64,000 bases of DNA from Pedobacter ghigonis (GTDB taxonomy: Bacteria > Bacteroidota > Bacteroidia > Sphingobacteriales > Sphingobacteriaceae). Shown in pieces: positions 58,935-64,000 of the stretch. The stretch lies in NCBI RefSeq assembly GCF_903166585.1, contig NZ_CAESCM010000021.1, positions 33,215-97,214 on the forward strand, given 5' to 3'. The notes beneath the pieces are model-generated. The model was not told the origin of the DNA. It ran no database searches and worked only from the letters and a program-made list of their open reading frames with translations. The translations under genes and the position numbers were made by a program. Numbering within the stretch: position 1 is the stretch's first letter; each line of letters begins with the position of its first letter.

Positions 58935-60347
58935 ATGGAAATTATACATATAAGTGCCGAGTGTTACCCTGTTGCAAAAGTTGGTGGTTTAGCCGATGTA
59001 GTAGGGGCCTTACCCAAGTATCAAAATAAATTAGGCCACATTGCCAAGGTGGTTGTTCCCGCGTACGACACTAAATTCATCCGCGAAAGCGAATTTGAAG
59101 TAACATACGATGCCTGGTCTAACTATGGCAATCACCATTTTCAGTACCGCATCTTAAAAGAAAAAACGAATAAACTGGGGTTCGATGTTTATGTAATCCA
59201 CATCAAAGGCCTTACCGACAGACCAAATGTTTACGGTTACGGCGATGATACCGAGCGTTTTGTTGCCTTTCAGATTGCTGCCTTAGATTGGATAGCGCAA
59301 TGGGAGCATCGTCCGGATGTAATTCATTGCCACGATCACCATACCGGGTTAATTCCTTTTATGGCATCGAACTGCTTAAAATACGAAAGTATTAAACATG
59401 TACCTACAGTTTTAACCATTCATAACGCACAATACCAGGGGCAGTTTGGTTGGGATAAATTATACTACCTGCCTGCTTTCGATTTATGGAAAGGTGGCTT
59501 GCTGGGTTGGGAAGATGCCATTAATCCTTTGGCATCGGCCATAAAATGTGCCTGGCGGGTAACTACGGTTTCGCCAAGTTATCTCGAAGAAATGATGAAC
59601 AATGCCCGCGGTCTCGAAAGTTTGTTGAGGCAGGAACGCTGGAAATCGGTAGGGATTTTAAACGGGATTGATAGTGAAGTTTGGAACCCCGAAACCGACC
59701 CCATGCTGAGCAAAGGTTACAACATAAAAACAGTTGAAGCTGGTAAACTGGCAAACAAAACCGCCCTGTGTAATGTTTTTCAATTGGATGCTACTAAACC
59801 CCTCTTTACTTTTATTGGCCGGCTGGTTGATGAAAAAGGAGCCGATTTACTGCCCGATATATTTTATACAGCTTTGCAGCAGCATGGCGATAACATTAAT
59901 GTATTGGTTTTAGGTTCGGGCGACAGTTGGGTAGAAGGACGCTTAAACCAGTTAAAGGATATTTTTCCGGGTAAGTATAATGCCTATATTGGCTACAATG
60001 AGCAGGTTTCGCACGAAATATATGCCAGTGCCGATTTTCTGATCATGCCTTCACGCGTGGAGCCATGTGGTTTAAACCAGCTGTATGCTTTAAGATATGG
60101 CACAGTACCCATGGTACGGCGCATTGGCGGGTTAAAAGATACCGTTATTGATATTGGCGATGGAGGTTTCGGTATTTGTCACGACCAAACCAGCATTTGG
60201 GATGTTACCCACGCTATTAACCGGGCAGTAGAACTGTATAACGATAAAAAGGCATTTAAAGCAGTACGCAAAACAATGATGAAGCTAGACCACTCGTGGG
60301 ATAATGCTGCATTAAATTATATAGAATTGTACCAAATATTAAATTAA
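58935..60347 (+). CDS. glgA: Glycogen synthase
   Basis: A 470-residue GT5-family glucosyltransferase that extends alpha-1,4-glucan from ADP-glucose. The N-terminal substrate loop is AECYPVAKVGGLADVVGALP, and the C-terminal block FLIMPSRVEPCGLNQLYALRYGTVPMVRRIGGLKDTV carries the conserved E-x-x-G-L-x-x-L. The ATG at 58935 is preferred over the TTG at 58932. glgC follows after 8 bases, so substrate and polymer synthesis are cotranscribed. Confidence 0.96.
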   Translation: MEIIHISAECYPVAKVGGLADVVGALPKYQNKLGHIAKVVVPAYDTKFIRESEFEVTYDAWSNYGNHHFQYRILKEKTNKLGFDVYVIHIKGLTDRPNVYGYGDDTERFVAFQIAALDWIAQWEHRPDVIHCHDHHTGLIPFMASNCLKYESIKHVPTVLTIHNAQYQGQFGWDKLYYLPAFDLWKGGLLGWEDAINPLASAIKCAWRVTTVSPSYLEEMMNNARGLESLLRQERWKSVGILNGIDSEVWNPETDPMLSKGYNIKTVEAGKLANKTALCNVFQLDATKPLFTFIGRLVDEKGADLLPDIFYTALQQHGDNINVLVLGSGDSWVEGRLNQLKDIFPGKYNAYIGYNEQVSHEIYASADFLIMPSRVEPCGLNQLYALRYGTVPMVRRIGGLKDTVIDIGDGGFGICHDQTSIWDVTHAINRAVELYNDKKAFKAVRKTMMKLDHSWDNAALNYIELYQILN

Positions 60348-60355
60348 GCTTAAGC

Positions 60356-61624
60356 ATGACTGACAAAGTTTTAGGCGTTATCCTTGGCGGTGGCCAGGGC
60401 TCTAGATTATCGCCACTTACACAAACACGTTCTAAACCGGCAGTTCCAATTGCAGGGAAGTACCGGTTGGTAGACATTCCGATTTCTAACTGCCTTAATT
60501 CTGGTATCCACCGCATGTTTGTGCTCACACAGTTTAATTCGGCATCGTTAAATAAGCACATTAAAAACACTTATCACTTTAGCCATTTCAGTAAGGCTTT
60601 TGTTGATATTCTGGCAGCAGAGCAAACGGTACAAAATGCAGGTTGGTTTCAGGGTACTGCCGATGCGGTACGTCAGTGTATGCACCACATTGTTTCACAT
60701 GAGTTCGATTATATTTTAATCCTTTCCGGCGATCAGTTGTACCAGATGGATTTTAAAGATATGATTGAGAAGCATATTGAGGCCAATGCTGAAATTACCA
60801 TTGCTACCATCCCGGTTACAGCAAAGGATGCTACCGATTTCGGTATTTTGAAAACTGACGAAGAAAATATGATCACCTCTTTTATCGAAAAACCAAAAAC
60901 AGGTCTCGATGAATGGATTTCGGATACTGGTGAGGAGATGCAGGGTGAAGGACGTAATTTTCTGGCTTCTATGGGTATTTATGTTTTCAACCGCGAATAC
61001 CTGATCAATATCTTAAACGAAAACGAAGAAGAAAAAGACTTTGGTAAAGAAATTTTGCCACGTGCCATTACCCAAAGCAGGGTTTTAAGTTATCAGTACG
61101 AAGGTTACTGGACTGATATTGGTAATATTTCGTCGTTTTTCGAAGCCAATTTGGGATTGACTGACGAAATTCCTAAGTTTAATATGTTCGATAGTAACCA
61201 TGCTATTTTTACCAGGGCGCGGATGTTGCCCCCTTCTAAAATTTCGGGTACCACTTTAGATAAAACCATTATTGCCGAAGGCTGTATTGTACAGGCCAGC
61301 AAGGTAGAACATGCTGTTTTGGGGATCAGATCGAGAATTGGAAAAGATACCGTAATTACTAACTCCTACATTATGGGTAGCGACAGGTATCAGAATTTCG
61401 AAGAAATACAGGAGGAAACGAGTAAAGGAAATTCGCTGATTGGTATTGGCGACAGGTGTTTCATTAACAATGCCATTATCGATAAAAACTGCCGCATTGG
61501 TAACGATGTAAAAATTAATGGAGGCGATCATTTAGAAGATGGCGATTTTGAACTCTATGCTGTTAAAGATGGTATAGTGGTAATTAAAAAAGGAGTGGTT
61601 TTGCCTAGCGGAACCGTAATTTAG
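60356..61624 (+). CDS. glgC: Glucose-1-phosphate adenylyltransferase
   Basis: A 422-residue ADP-glucose pyrophosphorylase. The N-terminal nucleotidyltransferase motif is ILGGGQGSRLSPLTQTRSKPAVPIAGKYRLVDIPISNCLNSGI, with GTADAVRQ and LSGDQLYQMDF further on. The C-terminal left-handed beta-helix has KISGTTLDKTIIAEGCIVQASKVEHAVLGIRSRIGKD. Length is usual. It makes the ADP-glucose used by the upstream glgA. A terminator lies 23 bases after the stop. Confidence 0.96.
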   Translation: MTDKVLGVILGGGQGSRLSPLTQTRSKPAVPIAGKYRLVDIPISNCLNSGIHRMFVLTQFNSASLNKHIKNTYHFSHFSKAFVDILAAEQTVQNAGWFQGTADAVRQCMHHIVSHEFDYILILSGDQLYQMDFKDMIEKHIEANAEITIATIPVTAKDATDFGILKTDEENMITSFIEKPKTGLDEWISDTGEEMQGEGRNFLASMGIYVFNREYLINILNENEEEKDFGKEILPRAITQSRVLSYQYEGYWTDIGNISSFFEANLGLTDEIPKFNMFDSNHAIFTRARMLPPSKISGTTLDKTIIAEGCIVQASKVEHAVLGIRSRIGKDTVITNSYIMGSDRYQNFEEIQEETSKGNSLIGIGDRCFINNAIIDKNCRIGNDVKINGGDHLEDGDFELYAVKDGIVVIKKGVVLPSGTVI

Positions 61625-61647
61625 CAATCATTAATCATTAACTATAG

Positions 61648-61679
61648 GCCAGTTTGGATTTATCCAGACTGGCTTTTTT
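61648..61679 (+). terminator. Intrinsic terminator of the glgAC operon
   Basis: GCCAGTTTGGAT pairs with ATCCAGACTGGC with one mismatch and is followed by TTTTTT. Confidence 0.88.
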
Positions 61680-61835
61680 ATTTTAGGAATTTATTCCTTC
61701 ACGTTTATCGCTCGCCAAATTGCGTGCTTTCGCCGGGCAAAAAGGTGTATTAATAGTAGCTGAATTAGGTTTTTCATATTCCTGCCAACATTTTCGGTAC
61801 AGGCTTGTTAATTTATAAACACATAAAAACAGCTT

Positions 61836-63620
61836 ATGCCCGAACAGCATTTATATCAAACCGGAATAATAGGAAATTGCGCTTTTTTAGCCCACGTAAA
61901 TAAAAACACCGATATATCATGGCTTTGCTGGCCACGTTTCGATAGCCCTTTCGTTTTCGGGAGTTTGTTGGATCAACACAAAGGAGGGGAGTTCTCCATT
62001 CGGCCACAGGGCGAATTTTCAACTAACCAGTACTATGTCGAAAATACCAATGTGCTGCGCACCGAAATTACCGCCGAAGATGGCACTTACCGGATTACCG
62101 ATTTCGCCCCGCGCTTTCACCTCTACGAAAGGTATTTTAAACCTTTAATGTTGATCAGGAAAATAGAACCCCTAAGCGGAAATCCGAGGATAACGATCAC
62201 ATGTAAACCGGTTTGCAATTATGGCAAAAATGAAATGACGGTTACCAGAGGGAGTAATCACATCGATTATTCAGGTTGCGATGAAAATATCCGTTTAAGT
62301 ACCAACGTTTCATTAACTTATATTATTGATGAAAAGGCATTTGTACTGAACGAAACCAAATATCTGGTAATGACTTACGGACAAGACCTTGAAGCCCCAA
62401 TTGTAAGTACTTCAGAAAATTTTCTGCGTGAAACGATTGCCTATTGGCGCTTGTGGATTAAACACTCTTCTATTGCAGGGTTTTACCAGCCTTTCGTTAT
62501 CCGATCGGCGCTGGTGCTTAAAATACACCAGTATGAAGATACGGGAGCCATTATTGCTGCCAGTACTACCAGTTTGCCCGAATCGCCGGGCAGTACCCGC
62601 AACTGGGATTACCGCTATTGCTGGCTGCGCGATTCTCACTATGTGCTAACCTCGCTTAACCACATTGGTCATTTTGAAGAGATGGAGAAGTATTTTAATT
62701 ATCTCTCTGATATTTCGTATGCGGAAGATACACGTTACCAGCCCTTGTACGGCATTGCCGGCGAAAGGAAAATTACGGAAAGGACATTAGATCATCTGGA
62801 AGGCTATAAAGGCGAGCAACCCATCAGGATTGGAAATCAGGCTTACGAGCACATTCAGAATGATATTTATGGTCAGGTTTTAATTTCAATGCTGCCGCTC
62901 TATACCGATCACCGCTTTGTGTTTTCTGAGCGGAGCGATTCGGTAAAATGGATAGAAAGTGTTTTATCTAAAATTGAAAGTACCATTGATGAAAAGGATG
63001 CAGGAATCTGGGAGTTCAGGAATATCGCCAATGTGCACTGCTACAGTAATTTGTTTCAGTGGGCAGGGGCACAGGCAGCACTAAAAATGGCCAAAACCAT
63101 AGGCAATGAAAATTTTGAACACCGGGCGCAGATTTTAATCGATAAAGCTGCGGCCCATATCGAAGCCTGCTACGATCCGGAAAGGAAGGTATACACCAAT
63201 GCAGTGGGCAGTACACATTTGGATGCCAGCACACTGCAGCTGATTATGATGAATTACCTCGATCCCGCTTCGGATAAAGCTAAAGACCATTTAAAAGCAT
63301 TGGAAGCCGAGCTTAAAACCGAAGATGGCTTATTTTACCGCTACCTGCATGCCGATGATTTTGGCAAACCAAAAACTACGTTTTTAATCTGCGCATTTTG
63401 GTATGTTGAGGCCTTGGCCTGTGTTGGCCGAACCGATGAAGCCATTAAGGAATTTGAAAATATCATCAAATACTGTAACCATCTATTGCTTTTCAGCGAG
63501 GATGTGGATGCTAAAACTGGTAGCCAATGGGGAAACTTTCCGCAGGCTTACAGCCATGTTGGCTTAATGAATGCTGCCTACCGAATTGCAATTAAACTGG
63601 ATAGACCGATATTTTTATAA
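61836..63620 (+). CDS. Glycoside hydrolase family 15 protein
   Basis: A 594-residue cytosolic enzyme of the GH15 type (glucoamylase/trehalase-like). The N-terminal beta-sandwich begins YQTGIIGNCAFLAHVNKNTDISWLCWPRFDSPFVFGSLLD. The (alpha/alpha)6 barrel has STTSLPESPGSTRNWDYRYCWLRDSHYVL, PLYGIAGERKITERTLDHLEGYKGEQPIRIGNQAYEHIQNDIYGQVL and DAGIWEFRN, where the glutamate is the likely catalytic acid. The C-terminus QWGNFPQAYSHVGLMNAA is also typical. It lacks a signal peptide. It lies after glgAC, so it may degrade internal alpha-glucan or trehalose; the substrate cannot be read from the sequence. Confidence 0.9.
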   Translation: MPEQHLYQTGIIGNCAFLAHVNKNTDISWLCWPRFDSPFVFGSLLDQHKGGEFSIRPQGEFSTNQYYVENTNVLRTEITAEDGTYRITDFAPRFHLYERYFKPLMLIRKIEPLSGNPRITITCKPVCNYGKNEMTVTRGSNHIDYSGCDENIRLSTNVSLTYIIDEKAFVLNETKYLVMTYGQDLEAPIVSTSENFLRETIAYWRLWIKHSSIAGFYQPFVIRSALVLKIHQYEDTGAIIAASTTSLPESPGSTRNWDYRYCWLRDSHYVLTSLNHIGHFEEMEKYFNYLSDISYAEDTRYQPLYGIAGERKITERTLDHLEGYKGEQPIRIGNQAYEHIQNDIYGQVLISMLPLYTDHRFVFSERSDSVKWIESVLSKIESTIDEKDAGIWEFRNIANVHCYSNLFQWAGAQAALKMAKTIGNENFEHRAQILIDKAAAHIEACYDPERKVYTNAVGSTHLDASTLQLIMMNYLDPASDKAKDHLKALEAELKTEDGLFYRYLHADDFGKPKTTFLICAFWYVEALACVGRTDEAIKEFENIIKYCNHLLLFSEDVDAKTGSQWGNFPQAYSHVGLMNAAYRIAIKLDRPIFL

Positions 63621-63624
63621 TAAT

Positions 63625-63672
63625 GTGGATTATAAATCCACAGTTCTGAGGTCGGGATTACAAATCCCGACC
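63625..63672. repeat. Two GGATT/AATCC hairpins after the GH15 gene
   Basis: GTGGATT-ATA-AATCCAC at 63625-63641 and GGTCGGGATT-ACA-AATCCCGACC at 63650-63672 stand side by side directly downstream of the stop. The second is the same hairpin as at 36723. They could serve as bidirectional terminators, but no long T run follows. Confidence 0.75.
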
Positions 63673-63706
63673 AACCCAGACCGTCCTATGGTATTCCCTT
63701 GGTGAT

Positions 63707-63790
63707 CGTCATTCCAGCTTGACTGGGAATCTTAATGCCTTAGCTATGCATTTATTTTGCTTTAAGATTCCCGTTTTCACGGAGATGACG
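63707..63790. repeat. Dispersed inverted repeat, CGTCATTCC family, copy 3
   Basis: CGTCATTCC at the left and GGAGATGACG at the right (one mismatch) enclose a GGGAATCTTAATGCCTTAGC segment shared with the copy at 44786. The last 210 bases of the window after it hold no recognisable gene. Confidence 0.75.
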
Positions 63791-64000
63791 TGTTTGTGTT
63801 ACTGGATCAGATCATTTTAACTTTTTCTGATGGAAAAAAAGGAGGATTGAATCTAAAAAAGGTCGGGATTTGTAATTAGGAGTGTTCGAAACATTTTGAA
63901 TTTTAAAAAAACAAATCCTTTTCCACATTTCTGTTGATAATATTTGTTTTTATGTTTGGATTAAAGCCCCAGTTTTCCTGCTGTTTCCTATTGGTGTTGT

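Overview
The window looks like chromosomal DNA from a Bacteroidota bacterium of the Sphingobacteriaceae, close to Pedobacter. The reasons are the AT-rich sequence, two SusC/SusD pairs, many lipoproteins with a CKK-type lipobox end, -7 boxes of the TAnnTTTG type, few Shine-Dalgarno sites, and gene families typical of that phylum (DUF1015 next to serC, DUF5007, DUF5008, sulfite reductase with a HEPN tail). No tRNA, rRNA, phage, transposase or CRISPR was found.

Layout. 0.3-6.4 kb: serC, a DUF1015 gene, a 31-residue membrane micro-ORF, a decayed tandem repeat, a secreted DUF4350-type protein, a DUF1543 gene and an FAD/NAD(P)-binding protein. 6.4-33 kb: a large polysaccharide/glycoprotein utilization locus (PUL). 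It has two SusCD pairs, two fasciclin lipoproteins, DUF5007 and DUF5008 lipoproteins, two alkaline-phosphatase-like/LamG lipoproteins and a lipoprotein M60 metallopeptidase. After a strong terminator come a GH2 beta-galactosidase, a GH27 alpha-galactosidase, a second M60 peptidase and a small beta-rich protein. The same LacI-type operator (CAAACGTTTGCG) lies before both transcription units. The enzyme set suggests an O-glycosylated protein or a galactose-rich glycoconjugate as substrate. 33-34.8 kb: two tandem hairpin arrays, an M23 peptidase, an 11-bp repeat array and a mobile-looking inverted repeat. 34.8-44.8 kb: an NRPS-independent siderophore operon (PLP decarboxylase, IucA/IucC-acetyltransferase fusion, amine N-hydroxylase, second IucA/IucC synthetase) divergent from a TonB-dependent receptor. 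Each side has a palindromic operator at the same distance from its -7 box. 44.9-46.1 kb: a membrane metallophosphoesterase. 46.3-58.3 kb: assimilatory sulfate reduction and siroheme synthesis: an Rrf2 regulator, sulfite reductase, cobA, a precorrin-2 dehydrogenase/TSUP transporter fusion, cysH, cysD and cysN, then a bestrophin, a lipoprotein and a diverged second cobA. 58.9-63.6 kb: glgA, glgC and a GH15 hydrolase for glycogen/alpha-glucan metabolism.

The most interesting signal is in the leader of the sulfite reductase operon (47271-47464). A -7 box is followed after 4 nt by a 22-codon ORF ending in MMCCCCKTR, then a 13-bp long-range stem and a 9-bp intrinsic terminator just before the sulfite reductase start. 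This has the architecture of a cysteine-responsive transcription attenuator. The same 35-bp promoter element (32 of 35 positions identical) recurs 10 kb away before the second cobA. Other notable items are the paired alkaline-phosphatase-like proteins that appear to lack catalytic residues, the mirror-symmetric siderophore operators, and several families of dispersed inverted repeats, most sharing CGTCATT ends. All function calls come from reading the sequence; no database search was run.
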